64,000 bases of DNA from Dasypus novemcinctus (GCF_030445035.2 NC_080680.1:115594228-115658227); one strand, 5' to 3'; numbered from the stretch's first letter, positions 1 to 10,344 are shown. Notes: a model not told the origin generated them from the letters alone. Numbers and translations: made by a program.

Positions 1-414
1 AGTGGTGTTGTAGTGAGTTTTGTTGAGAAGCAAAACCTCTGGGCTGACTTCCCCTGTTCTCTGAAGGCATTTTATTCAATAATTTCCTCCTCTGCCTTGC
101 CATATAAAACTCCTCTCACAGTGAAAGTTAAAAATGGTTACTGGTTGCCTGTCTGGAATTTTACTGTTTAACTTTTTCCAAGGCCAGACACAAATAACTT
201 CTTGCATCTCTTGGGTGTGTTTAGAAGGTATTTTCCTTCATTCTGTTTGTTGGCTGAAAGCCATGTTCATTAATGAAAAACTTCCTCTAAGCAGTTAATC
301 CTCAAATGGCTGTTACCTCCTGGGAAATGCACTTGATTTACTAAGCAGGCCTCTCTCTGTTTACTTGGGCTTACTTCCCTGACCATGGAGGCTATGTCAC
401 AGCATGGTGTGGTC
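1..414. other. Non-repetitive-looking sequence, no gene seen
   Basis: I see no exon, RNA gene or confidently identifiable repeat here. Composition is ordinary for mammalian intergenic or intronic DNA. Confidence 0.5.
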
Positions 415-480
415 ATGGAAAGAGTGTTGCATTGGACTTACTAGCCCTGGGTGCAAGTCTTGGTATTATTGCTTAGTTTC
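415..480 (+). repeat. MIR SINE, left part (interrupted)
   Basis: The sequence around the TTGGACTTACTAGC-like segment and the following 'gggtgcaagtcttgg' resembles the tRNA-related head of MIR in forward orientation. The MIR body resumes at about 1136, so the element was split by the MLT1 LTRs between. Assignment is from memory of the MIR consensus. Confidence 0.5.
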
Positions 481-693
481 TGTCCAGTATAGGCTAAATC
501 ATGTCCCCCCACCAAAATATATTGAAGCCTTAGTCCCAACGTCAGAATCTGACCTTGTTTGGAAATAGGGTCATTGCAGATGGACTTAGTTAAGATGAGG
601 TCAGACTGCAGTAAGTGGTCCTTTAATCCACTGTGACTGGTGTCTTTGAAGTTCAAGAGAAGGGATAGACACAGAGACACGTAGGGAAGAAGC
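481..693 (+). mobile_element. MLT1-like MaLR LTR, 5' part
   Basis: Matches the 5' half of MLT1A-type LTRs: a 'catgtcccccc' block, 'ttggaaatagggtcattgcagat', then an 'actggtgtctttgaag' region. It stops where a second, similar LTR begins at about 694. It looks like a truncated LTR or one interrupted by its relative. Non-coding remnant. Confidence 0.7.
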
Positions 694-1135
694 TGTGGGT
701 TATAGATGAAATGTCCCCCCAAAAGACACGGTCTCATCCTAACGCCCAGCCCTAGAATATGAACTTAATTACAAATAGGATCTTTGAAGATGTTGTTAGT
801 TAACATGAGGCCAACCTGGATTAGGGTGGGCCCTTAGCAACATGACTGGTGTCCTTCTAAGCAGAGGGGATTTGAACCCGGACAAGGGTCAGAGACAGAG
901 AGAGAGTCAGCATGTGACAAAAGTGGAGACCGATTTATGTCATCACAAGCCAAGAAACACTATGGCTTGCTGCCGGTCACCCACCAGAAGCCAGGGGAGA
1001 GGCAAGGAACAGGATCCCCTTCAAGAGAAAGCATGGCCCTGCTGAGCTTGATTTTGGACTTCTAGACTCCAGAGCCTTTAAGCCCACTTGTCTGTGGGAC
1101 TTGGCTACCCTAGCAGCCCTAGGAAACCAAGGCAC
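694..1135 (+). mobile_element. MLT1-like MaLR solo LTR
   Basis: A second MLT1-type LTR in the same orientation. The diagnostic blocks appear in order: 'gaaatgtccccccaaaag', 'aaataggatctttgaagatg', 'actggtgtccttctaag', 'ttggacttctagactccag', and a terminal 'agcagccctaggaaacc'. It lies between two halves of a MIR, which dates the insertion after the MIR. Confidence 0.75.
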
Positions 1136-1290
1136 TTAGTAACCTTTAGTGAATCACTTAAACTCTGAGCATCAGTCAACTCAGCTTTAAAAAGGAGATA
1201 GTAATTCTTTCCTCCCTACTTTTGGGAACCGTTGAGAGGATTAAATGGGATGATATATGGAAAGCACATTTGCAAGAACAAGTTTTTGTC
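1136..1290 (+). repeat. MIR SINE, right part
   Basis: The phrases 'gaatcacttaaactctgag', 'cagctttaaaaaggag' and 'gttgagaggattaaatggg' follow the MIR core and 3' half in forward orientation. It is the continuation of the MIR started at about 415. Confidence 0.65.
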
Positions 1291-1531
1291 ATTAGATATC
1301 TGGACTTGCATTTTTTTCTCTGCTTGTTTTCCTGCTGCTATTGTCTTCAAGAGATGCAGTATGTGAAATAAAACCTTTCCTGCAGCATCCAGATGTGCTT
1401 TTTATGAAAAGCTAATGGACCAAACACCAGATACGAAATCCCACTTGGTTTGAGCGGTAGACCTCCTCTCTTCTTTCACCACCACCCTTGTTCATCATAT
1501 AGGTCTTAAGCATTATAATTAACTCTAAATT
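1291..1531. other. Short unannotated spacer
   Basis: No feature recognised between the MIR and the type C SINE. Confidence 0.4.
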
Positions 1532-1541
1532 CATAAATTAT

Positions 1542-1970
1542 GTATTTTTTTAAAAGATTCATTTATTTTTTATCCTCTCCCCCCTCCCATTGTCTGCTCT
1601 CTGTATCCAGTCACTGTATGTTCTTCTGTGTCTGCTTGTATTCTCATTAGGCAGCTCTGGGAACCAATCCTGGGACCTTCTGGAGTGGGAGAGAGGTGAT
1701 CGTTCTCTTGTGCCACCTCAGCTCCCTGATCTACTGTGTCTCTTATTATCTCTTCTCTGTGTCTCTTCTTGTTGTGTCATCTTGCTGCGCCAGCTCTCCA
1801 TGTGGGCCAGCACTCCTGCGCAGGGCAGTACTCTGAGAAGACCGGCACTCCGCGTGAGCCAGCTCACTGTATGGGCCAGCTTGCCTTCACCACAAGGCTC
1901 TGGGCATCGAAACCTGGACCTGCTGTATGGTAGATGGGAGCCCAATTGCTTGAGCCACATCCGCTTCCCC
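1542..1970 (-). mobile_element. DAS-type SINE, type C
   Basis: In minus sense it starts with a 'ggggaagcggatgtggctcaag'-like tRNA head at the right end and finishes with an A-rich tail, read as 'ttttttaaaagattcattta' on the left. The insertion is bounded by a perfect 10-bp TSD, CATAAATTAT, at 1532-1541 and 1971-1980. Related copies are at 14044-14477 and 39426-39869. Non-autonomous; it depends on L1 enzymes (family knowledge). Confidence 0.85.
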
Positions 1971-1980
1971 CATAAATTAT

Positions 1981-2637
1981 ATCTTAATGCCTTTTAACAT
2001 GTCTGTTTAGAGAAGGAAAAAAGAGGTACTACCCTTCCCCACAAAACTTTTTAAGAAAGTTTTAATTGAATAAGTGCTACAGCTAGCTGAGGCTCTAGGG
2101 GAAGTGACGACCTAAGAGCCAAATGTAGAATGTAAGGAAAGAATGACTTGTTTGACCTTAGTGGAGGGGAAGAGGGAGGAGTGAAAGGGTGGGATCCCAT
2201 TTACACGCAGCACAATCTACTCCCATCTCATTGGCTGTGTCCCACTTGCTCCTTTTTCTTCTGTCAACTTCTCCTTCCTTTCTGGAACAGTTGCCGTATT
2301 CCCTCCCGAGGGAATCACAGGGCAGTCACAGCCAGAATCCCCTTCTAAGCAGGTCTTGCTCCTCAGCTCCTGCTGTCTGGTCCGTCAGGTCCTTCGGCAG
2401 CAGCCAGTCCAGCCTTAGGCCATGTGCTTCCCTGGCATCCCACATCCAGTTTCTGGTGAGGTGGGGGTTTGAGACTGAACCGTTCCACGCTGATGTGGGA
2501 CACTCCAGGGGCACTGACAGCTCTGGAGCCTACAGCCTGGTTAGCCAAGGTTTAGTTGCGTTTGCTTCACAGTTCAGCTTCCGCCCAGTCCTGCTTCCCC
2601 CTTCTTTCCATAGGTGTTGATACCTAATAAACACCTT
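1981..2637. other. Unresolved older sequence with AATAAA near its end
   Basis: A pyrimidine-rich stretch ending in 'cctaataaacacctt' at about 2624-2637, immediately before an old L1. The far side of that L1 resumes with 'tctgcttctggagatccc' at about 3116, a phrase typical of the 3' ends of some old LTRs. This may be an old LTR split by the L1. The family is not determined and no gene was recognised. Confidence 0.35.
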
Positions 2638-3100
2638 TCTAAATGTTTTTTTTAAAGACAGTTTTTTGGGGATATAATTTACATGCCATCAAATTTATCC
2701 TTTTAAAGTGTACAGCTATGTGGCTTTTAATATATTCATTCAGTTATACAACCCTCACTACTGTCTAATTCCAGAACATTTTCATGACCCCAAAAAGAAA
2801 CCCCCTAACCATTAGTGATCATTCCTTATCCCTCTTACCTTCAGCGCCTTGAAACCACACATCAACTTTGTCCCTCTTTAGATTTGCCTGTTGGGGACAT
2901 TTCCTATAAATGGAATCACACAGTATGCAGCCTTTTGTATCTGCTTCTTTCACTTAGCATAATGATTTCGAGATTCCTCCACATTATGTTTATCAGGGCT
3001 TCATCTTCTTTAATGGCTGAATAATATTCCATTGTATGTATAAAGCACCTTTCATCAGTTAATGGGCATTTGGGTTGTCCTCATAAACATCTTACACCCC
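2638..3100 (-). mobile_element. Old L1 3'-end fragment (L1M type)
   Basis: The antisense L1M 3' region is recognisable from 'gaatcacacagtatgcagcc', 'cttagcataatgatttcgag' and 'aatattccattgtatgta'. A 9-bp direct repeat, AAACACCTT, at 2629-2637 and 3101-3109 fits a target-site duplication of a 5'-truncated insertion. Non-coding. Confidence 0.75.
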
Positions 3101-3536
3101 AAACACCTTCTCAGTATCTGCTTCTGGAGATCCCAATCTGTGACCCACCTACACGGGCACCTTTAGAGCCTCAACTTCTCTACCAGTAGGGGTTATCAAG
3201 AAATTCTGCCAACAAAGGTGAGTCTTCCTGAAAAGGAATTCTAGTATCAGATGCCAAGATAATAAAAAGTTCCCCATCTAATTACAAGTTCTCTAGGCCA
3301 ATCTCTTGACTTCTTTTGTCTTGGACAGGACTTTCTCAGGGAGATTTATTGTGGATTTGAACTGGTGAAAAAGAAGAGAATGGAAAGACCAGGAGAGATG
3401 TGAGTTCAGAGGGATGGGTAGGGCCCACATCATGATTGTTATTTACACCCCGCATCCTGGAAGGCAGGCAAGGTGTGATGACATTCTGCACTAATTTTAT
3501 TTGTGGATTACAAATGGTGGGCAGCTCTTCTACCTT
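3101..3536. other. Unannotated spacer
   Basis: The first ~50 bp may continue the older element interrupted by the L1. The rest shows no gene or recognisable repeat. Confidence 0.4.
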
Positions 3537-3549
3537 AGAAGACATTTTT

Positions 3550-3985
3550 TTAAAAGTTTTTTTTTGTTTTGTTTTTTAGATTTATTTAATTTATTTATTT
3601 CTCTTCCCTCCCCCCCCCCACCCCGGTTGTCTGTTCTGTATCTTTTTGCTGCATCTTCTTCTTTGTCCGCTTCTGTAGTTGTCAGTGGCACGGGAATCTA
3701 TGTCTCCTTTTGTTGCATCATCTTGTATGTCAGCTCTCTGTGTGTGCGGCACCATTCCTGGGCAGGCTGCACTTTGTTTTGCGCTGGGCGGCTCTCCTTA
3801 TGGGGCGTACTCCTTGCGCGTGGGGCTCCCCTATGCAGGGGACACCCCTGCGTGGCAGGGCACTCCTTGTGTGCATCAGCACTGTGCATGGGCCAGTCCA
3901 CACGGGTCAAGGAGGCCTGGGGTTTGAACCGCGGACCTCCCATGTGGTAGATGGACGCCCTAACCACTGGGCCAAGTCCGCCACC
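3550..3985 (-). mobile_element. DAS-III-like SINE, type A
   Basis: In minus sense: a tRNA-Ala-like head (right end, 'gggccaagtccgccacc'), a GC-rich body with the 'gcaaggagtgc' repeats, then a poly-C/A-rich tail. Flanked by a perfect 13-bp TSD, AGAAGACATTTTT, at 3537-3549 and 3986-3998. The internal B-box-like motif is visible as 'ggtttgaaccgcgg' reversed. Reading frames across this body (for example minus strand 3698-4264) are artefacts of its GC-rich composition. Confidence 0.93.
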
Positions 3986-4194
3986 AGAAGACATTTTTGA
4001 GTTGGCTGGATTCTGGGAGAAGGGATGCTGCTGGATGTGAAGGGATGAATTGTAGGTTGAAGAGAAGAATATGCAGGTAAGAATCAGGGGGGTAGAAAGG
4101 AAGCCTGGGAAGAGTGGCAGTGAGGCACATTGGAGAGAGCATGGGCTGTGGAGGCTCACCTGCTTGGAATTTTTGAAAAATATTAAAATGCTTA

Positions 4195-4605
4195 AAAAAA
4201 AACCACATTTACAATCTCTGTCTCCATCACCACCATCCATTACCAAAACTTTTTCATCACCCATGGAAACTCTGCTCCCATTAAGTAATAACTCCCCATT
4301 TCTTCCTTCCCCAGCCCCTGGTAATCTCTATCTCCTTTCAATCTCTATGAATTTGCTTATTCTGGATATTTCATATAAGTGAAATCATACAATATTTGTT
4401 CTTTTATGTCTGGCTTATTTCACTTAGGATGAATGTTTTTAAGGTTCATTCGTGTTGTAGCATGTATCACAACTTCATTCCTTTTTACAACTGATTAACA
4501 TTCCATTGTATGTATATCTCACAATTTGTTCATCCATTTATTTGTAGATGGATACTTGTGCTGTTTTCATCTTTTGGCTATTGTGAATAATGTGCACTTG
4601 GGTTT
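4195..4605 (-). mobile_element. Old L1 3'-end fragment (L1M type)
   Basis: Antisense L1M blocks: 'tatgaatttgcttattctgg', 'ataagtgaaatcatacaata', 'tgtctggcttatttcactta', 'ggctattgtgaataatgtgc'. 5'-truncated, non-coding. Confidence 0.8.
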
Positions 4606-5430
4606 TGATCCCACTTTCATCTCTTAGCAGCTCTGACTTTCAGCTGATATCTGACTTCTCTGATTCTCCATTTCCTCATCTTTCAAAGGAGGATGACCAT
4701 CCATAGCTCACAGCAGCCAGCTCCTCTCCGCTCACTTCCCTTAATCCCATTTCCAGGCAGACCCGAAAGGCAGGGCCCAAGGCAGAAGTCCAGAGTCAAG
4801 TTATCACGGAACCAAGGGCAGAGGTCAGGGAAGTTGGGGGAATTGGCGACTGAGGAGCAGGATGGGAAAGGAAGAGGAGAGACAACTCAGGGAATGGCAG
4901 AGTTGTGTCCAAGCAGGAGTGAGTCTACATGAATACAGTTTCTCTAGACCTTTGTCCTTTTTGAATGTTGAGAACCGCCCCCCTCCCGCACCAACTCAGA
5001 CCTCTCCGCACCGTCAAATGGTGGCCATGTGGGTCCATTTGGATGGTAGTACCTGACAAACCTAACAATTTTAGACCCTTCCGGTTGGCCATCTGACATG
5101 AAAGCAAGGGCTGCGTTTGGCTGGCACACCTGAGTTTCCCAGCTTGCTCAAAAGAGTTTAACCATCTACCTCCTCCTTTCTTGCTTCCCTTTTTGACTCC
5201 TTTCATTGACACAGGTCTTGAGTCTTATAAAATTATTTTACATAGGCTAACTTTCAGTTTCAACTAACATGCAGTTGAGATGCATGACCTCCGAGGCTCC
5301 TTGCCACCCTGCCATTCTGAGACCGAAAGTCAAGAGGAGTTCAGCAGCTGCTTCTGAGTCATCTTGGACACTTGCCATCTTAGAAGCTCATTTCATCTAT
5401 CTCGGAATCTGTCACTTATGGGTGATATGG
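4606..5430. other. Unannotated sequence, no gene seen
   Basis: Contains 'cctcatctttcaaaggaggatgac' (4675-4700), which may be a remnant of a MIR core. Otherwise no recognisable repeat or exon. Confidence 0.4.
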
Positions 5431-5597
5431 AGATGCTGCCAGTCTCTAAAAACACTAATATGGTACAGAAAACAGCACTCTTGACCTGTTGGGGATCACT
5501 AATTTTCTATGCAAGATATTGCCAGCCTCCAGAAACATAAAAATGGTACAAAAACTGCATTTAATCTGGTGGGTTTCTCACTCATTGGCACCTCCAC
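5431..5597. repeat. Degenerate direct duplication, period about 83 bp
   Basis: 'agatgctgccagtctctaa' at 5431 is echoed by 'agatattgccagcctccag' at 5514. The similarity continues through 'aatatggtacagaaaac' versus 'aaaatggtacaaaaact'. Two diverged tandem units with no known function. Confidence 0.5.
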
Positions 5598-6844
5598 ATT
5601 CGCAAGTGCAAAGACAATTGAGGTCCTCCTGGGGAGCCTGAGGCCACAAGAGGATCTGAAGTGCTTTCTTTCTTTGCTGCTTCACTAGAATTTGTTGGTT
5701 TTTGTCCTCTGTTAATTTATCTGGCAAGCAGTTTGCCTAGTGCCACACACTTCTCTGAAATGTATGAAATCGTCGTTTTCATGGATTATAGAATAGCCAC
5801 GATTCCATATGGTTCTGGTCCTGTGCCACCAGCTGGAGGCAGAGCGGGGAGCCAGCCTTCAGCCTGAAGGGGCTTTCAGAGTCCAGGGAGAGGTGGCCCC
5901 AAGTAATTGGAATACAGGTGACCCGACTTCCATCACAGGTGAGTACAAAGGGCTATGTGGGGCACACTCCTGAGAGGGAGGGACTAAGGGAAGGCTTCCC
6001 AGACAGGCCTCCTGGCTTTAGGGTGCAGAATGAGGGGGTTTTTTGGGGGGGAGGGTAAGGTTCTCAAAATTGGTCACCCATACTGGGGATACACAATGTG
6101 GAGGATTTATCCTATCCCAACATAGCGTTAAGGTCCAATCCCCTTAAGAAATTCCTTGTTCGGGTTCTGCTTCTCTGGTTGATCCCCATAGTTCACCCTG
6201 TGTTTGACTTTTCAGCAAACAGTATCCAATGACCACATCAAATAGCAAAGAATAAGATGGCAGATGCCATCATCGCGGAAGATGGGCCCTGGAAGTTTTT
6301 GGGGGGAGTTCTGTCATTGCTTTCCTGGAACATGTCATTACTCTTTCTCTTCTCTTCCCTTCTTCTGACCTACCGACCCCTCTGGACCAGATGCCAGAAT
6401 GTGGAGAGGACGCTCTGGAGAGCGAGGAGTTGTGAAGTGATTGGCGAACACGTACCTGAGGTCATTAGGGACAGACAGTCCTCCCAACTAGAGAAGGGGC
6501 TTCCCTCCCCTTCTGCTCTCCTGTGCATCCCTCTTCACTGGCACCTGATGAGGTCCCTTGTAGCTTAAGGAGCCAATCCCAGCTGCCTGTGTGCCACAGC
6601 CTCTGGCATTCTGCTCTTTCCTCTGCAGTCTGAGCAGCAGGACACTCAGGCTTGGGAGGAGGTGGGGAAGGAGGGGATGATTAGGTTACTTAGAGGGGAG
6701 GGGAGGCAGCCCCAAAGAGGTTCTTGGGTGGTGGGGCATCTGAGGCTTTGGTTGTGCAGCTGAAGTGCTGTTCTGTTTCCTTGCCCCCCAGAAGTGTTGA
6801 GAGCAGCGCTTGGTGGAGTAAAGAGAGAGACTCCAGCATGTGGA
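5598..6844. other. Unannotated sequence, no gene seen
   Basis: Unique-looking sequence with a short G-rich stretch at about 6030-6055. The longest plus-strand frame (6257-6568) has no recognisable domain and no splice or Kozak support that I can defend. Confidence 0.45.
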
Positions 6845-6860
6845 ACATGATGGTATTTCT

Positions 6861-7351
6861 CTTTTTTTTTTTTTTTAGCAATTTTTATGGTCTTTTTTTT
6901 AAAGATACATAAATCACACAAAATGTTACATTAAAAAATATAAGAGGTTTCCACAAACCCCACTCCCCCCCACCCCTCCCACATCAACAACCTCTTTCAT
7001 CATTGTGGCACATTCATTGCATTTGGTGAATACATTTTTGAGCACTGCTGCCCCACATGGATAATAGTTTACATTGTAGTTTACTGTCTCCCCCAGTCCA
7101 TTCAGTGGGTTATGGCAGGATATATAATGTCCGTCATCTGTCCCTGCAATATCAGTCAGGACAACTCCCAAGTCCCGAAAATGTGCCCACATCTCATCTC
7201 TTCTTCCCTCTCCCTGTCCTCAGCAACTCCTGCAGCCACTGTCTCCAAAAATACGGAACGCTTCACGAATTTGCATGTCATCCTTGCGCAGAGGCCATGT
7301 TAATCTTCCCCGTATCGTTCCAATTTTAGTACACGCGCTGCTGAAGCGAAC
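6861..7351 (-). mobile_element. U6 snRNA-L1 chimeric retrocopy
   Basis: On the minus strand the unit begins with a near full-length U6 snRNA copy (7353 to 7247). It runs without spacer into the 3' part of a xenarthran L1 in the same orientation (7246 to about 6890) and ends in a poly(A) tail (T-runs at 6862-6876 and 6893-6900 on plus). The whole unit is flanked by a 16-bp direct repeat with two transitions, at 6845-6860 and 7352-7367. It therefore inserted as a single retroposition event. Such U6-L1 fusions are known in mammals and are attributed to template switching by L1 reverse transcriptase. The L1 portion matches copies at 48.9-49.2 kb and 13.4-13.66 kb. Confidence 0.9.
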
Positions 7352-7353
7352 AC
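7247..7353 (-). pseudogene. RNU6 pseudogene: U6 spliceosomal snRNA pseudogene
   Basis: The reverse complement aligns end to end with the 107-nt U6 snRNA. It starts GTGTTCGCTTCAGCAG and keeps the central 'ttggaacgatac' and the 3' 'gtgaagcgttccgtattttt'. From memory of human U6 it differs at about eleven positions, all transitions, including inside the normally invariant ACAGAGA region. No upstream PSE or TATA of a functional U6 promoter is visible; the 5' side is the target-site duplication. It is the 5' half of the chimeric retrocopy and is very probably not functional. Confidence 0.93.
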
Positions 7354-7367
7354 ATGACGGTGTTTCT

Positions 7368-7791
7368 TCTGGCAGGACTTGGAGCAGAGGAGTGAAGGCA
7401 GCACGAGGGAGCAGATCAGGAGGCCTTGCAGCCTCAAGACCTGGGCTGCTTAGGACCTGGGAAATCTCAGGAAACTCTCTCCCAAGAAAACCTCCGAGTC
7501 CTAAGTTTTTATTGCACCTGATGTGTGTGAAAATTCTGGAAGATTTGAAATAGTCATCTACAGCTGCATTCCTTCTTACAAATGGTTAGGTACCATCTCA
7601 AATCCCTTCTCAGAGATTATCAGGGGTGGAAGTTCTCCTTCAAAGAGGACCTTAGATTGGTACCATTGTTAAAATGCAGTTATACACACAAGAAGATACA
7701 GGGCAAGATGACATTCACCGTATAGCCATAAACTTGGGATCCATTACTATCTGCCAAGTGTACTATAAATCTTTTATATTTTAAAAATAAA
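7368..7791. other. Unannotated sequence, no gene seen
   Basis: No recognisable repeat or exon between the U6-L1 insertion and the dimeric SINE. Confidence 0.4.
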
Positions 7792-7797
7792 TCTTAA

Positions 7798-8013
7798 GGG
7801 GAGCAGTTGTGGCTCAAGTGATTAAGTGCCTACTTCCCGCATGGGAGGTCCTGGTTCAGTTCCCAGTGGCTCCTAAGTACATATAGATTTAAAAAAGCAA
7901 ACAAATTAAAAGACCAACTCAGGGGAGCCGATCTGGCTCAGTGGTTGAGTGCCAGCTTCCCACATACAAGTTTCTGGGTTCAATCCCTGGCCCTGTTACC
8001 TAAAAAAAAAAAG
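7798..8013 (+). mobile_element. Dimeric tRNA-derived SINE (xenarthran)
   Basis: Two tRNA-like monomers in tandem. The first (7798-7870) has an A-box-like 'tggctcaagtg' and a B-box-like 'ggttcagttcc'. The second (about 7923-7998) has 'tggctcagtggttgag' and 'gggttcaatccc'. An A-rich linker separates them and an A-tail ends the unit. The second monomer closely resembles tRNA-Ala. TCTTAA at 7792-7797 and 8014-8019 is a short TSD candidate. It is not a functional tRNA: the cloverleaf 3' half degenerates after the B box. Confidence 0.8.
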
Positions 8014-8019
8014 TCTTAA

Positions 8020-8546
8020 AAGTATCTTGTCAATAGATTAACTACATCACATAATATTCTTTTAGTGTTAAAAGCATTCATTTTTCAAAAAAAAGGTATG
8101 CATTTAAAACATGCCGTAAGATTGGAACCTACCCCTGGCTTGGCTCAGCCTGCAGGATTTATCTCCATCTTAGTCATTGTGTCTTATTTCCAGCCTCAAG
8201 GGAGCCGTTCTGGGCTAGCCTCAGTGAGAGCTGGGAATCCCACTGCCTCATATGGCTGGATCAGACCTTTTTCTAGCAGTTATCCCTGAAAATTCTCTTG
8301 GGTTGTCAGTGGTCACTTTCCTGGCTTCTGAGTAGTCATACCAGGTTGAAGTCCCAAGAACTGATCTTGGGCAATCTGATTGGAACCTTCTTTGCTAACC
8401 AAACTGCTTTTCAAATTCTGCCTGAGAATGTTGTTCCCCAGCACATACCCTGGCCCTCCTGGTTGTATCTCTGAAATAAGCCCAGGTATATCTGGGCCAA
8501 TTTCCTTGGTCCCCTCCACATAGTGGTATATATATCTTTCACCAAG
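8020..8546. other. Unannotated sequence, no gene seen
   Basis: No recognisable repeat or exon. A minus-strand frame at 8313-8552 has no known domain. Confidence 0.4.
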
Positions 8547-8551
8547 CCCCA

Positions 8552-9133
8552 ATCAGTTATTTATTGCTGTGTAACAAATCACCCCCAAGTTTAACAGCTT
8601 ACAACAACAAATATTTAATATTATCACACATGCTCTGTGGGCCAAGAGACTGGGAGAAGCGTAGCTGGGTGGTTCCAGCTCAGGTCTCTCATGAGGTTAC
8701 AGTCAAGCTGTCAGCCAGTGTTGTAGTCATCTCAAGGCACAACTGAGCCGGGAGAATCTGCTTCCAAGCTCGTCTCATGTTTGTTAGCACGTCTCAGTTC
8801 CCTGTAGCTTGCTGGACTGAGGACTTTAGCTCCCTCAGTTCCTCACCAGTGAGTTTCTCCACAGAGCAGCTTACAACTTGGCAGCTGGCATCCCCCTTAG
8901 CGAGTGCTGTGAGAAGAAGAAAGAGAGAGAGAGGGAGGGAGAGAGGCCAAGCAACTGCCCACACTGGCAGCTGCTGCCTTTTATAACCTAATCTCAGAAG
9001 CAACATATCATCATGCCTGCCATTTTCTACAGGTCACACAGCCCCACCTGGTACAGTATGGGAGGTAAGTACAAAGAGTGTGAATACAAGAGGTGGGGAA
9101 CACTGGGGGCCAATTTAGAGGCTGGCTGCCACA
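8552..9133 (-). mobile_element. MLT1-type MaLR solo LTR with 5-bp TSD
   Basis: The plus strand reads the antisense LTR: 'ttattgctgtgtaacaaatc', 'ctgggtggttccagctcagg', 'ctctcatgaggttacagtca', 'ggcagctggcatccccctta', ending 'ggctggctgccaca'. This order matches MLT1B/C-type LTRs. CCCCA at 8547-8551 and 9134-9138 forms a 5-bp duplication as expected for ERVL-class integration. A GA-rich simple stretch (8920-8946) lies inside. Confidence 0.8.
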
Positions 9134-9255
9134 CCCCAGCTCTGCCCTCAGTAAACTGTGCCTCTCCTTCCTGCACTGGAACAGGCACTTGTTTAATTCA
9201 AGGCTGCCTTCTAGGGAGCCACTGCTAGGAGCTAGACATTGCTCTAAGAGCTTTG

Positions 9256-9679
9256 TAGAGAGAGATATATATATTTAAAGATTTATTTATTTATTTCTCT
9301 CCCATTCCCGCCCCCACCCCGGTTGTCTGTTCTCTGTGTCTATTTGCTGTGTCGTCTTTGTCCGCTTCTGTTGTCAGCGGCACAGGAATCTGTTTCTTTT
9401 TGTTGCGTCATCTTGCTGTGTCAGCTCTCTGTGTGGGCAGCACCATTCCCGGGCAGGCTGCACTTTTCTTTCACTCTGGGCTGCTCTCTTTACGGGGCGC
9501 ACTCCTTGCGCGTGGGGCTCCCCTACACGGGGGACACCCCTGTGTGGCAGGGCACTCCTTGCGCGCATCAGCACTGCACGTGGGCCAGCTCCACACGGGT
9601 CAAGGAGGCCTGGGGTTTGAACCGCGGACCTCCCGTACGGTAGACGGACGCCCTCACCACTGGGCCAAGTCTGCCGCCA
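9256..9679 (-). mobile_element. DAS-III-like SINE, type A
   Basis: Minus-strand copy with the tRNA-Ala-like head at 9600-9678 and the A-rich tail at about 9275-9300. It retains many CpG dinucleotides in the 'gcgtggggctccc' body, suggesting a younger copy. A direct repeat AGCTTTG, at 9249-9255 and 9680-9686, is a short TSD candidate. Confidence 0.9.
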
Positions 9680-9689
9680 AGCTTTGCAA

Positions 9690-10344
9690 ATATTAATTCA
9701 CAAAACGCTTACAACCTGTGAGGTCAGTACATGTGTTCGCCACAAAGAGGTTCAGCAACCACTACTCCATAACGCATTTCAGAATGAAAAGGGTGTCGCT
9801 CAAGACCTCTCGATTTTCTTCATTTTGCTAACCTTCCTTTTGGAAACAGGGAGATCTTTGGAGCTTCCCTTTAACTGGTGGCTGCATCCTCTACTTTCCC
9901 TGACCAGAGACTCCATTCCTTAGCCCAGAGAAGGTCCCTGGTCCTTCAAAGGACTCGGAGAGAAGAGTTTTGGGCCTGAATGCAGACTGGGGGAGCATAT
10001 TTCTGGACCTGCTCCTTGCCTTGGCTGGCACTGAGGGAGCCCAAGTAGGCTGGGGAAGGAAGATGCTCTAACTTTAGGAAATAGGAGAGAGGAGTAACGG
10101 AATCAACCTTGTGAGAAGAGGGAGCAGAGAAGAGATAGGGCTAGTCCTCCAGTCCCTGTTCCAGGGCTTCCACAGTTTTCTCCCCAACCTGCCTTCCCAG
10201 GCTGACTTCCCACCCCTCATTCCCAGAAACAACAAATGACTCATGGGTAGTGAACGTGTTTCCTGGCTCGCTCTGCTCTACCCCCCCAGTCCTACTGACC
10301 ATCACTCTGGTGGTACCCTAGTGCGCCCAGACCTTACGGGCCAG
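9690..10344. other. Unannotated sequence, no gene seen
   Basis: Unique-looking sequence. A perfect AP-1-like TGACTCA occurs near 10236 but has no supporting context, so I do not call a regulatory site. Confidence 0.4.

Noticed and set aside
3698..4264. Minus-strand frame of 188 codons
   Set aside because: It spans a type A SINE and its TSD into adjacent unique sequence and old L1, so it is a composite of repeat text, not a gene.
7247..7353. Functional U6 snRNA gene
   Set aside because: About eleven changes in 107 nt, no PSE or TATA upstream, and it is fused to L1 inside one TSD.
7798..7998. Two tRNA-Ala-like sequences
   Set aside because: A and B boxes are present, but the acceptor stem and 3' half do not fold as a tRNA, and an A-rich linker and tail with a short TSD mark a SINE.
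10230..10245. AP-1-like TGACTCA motif as a regulatory site
   Set aside because: A 7-bp motif is expected by chance several times in 64 kb; no clustering or conservation evidence.
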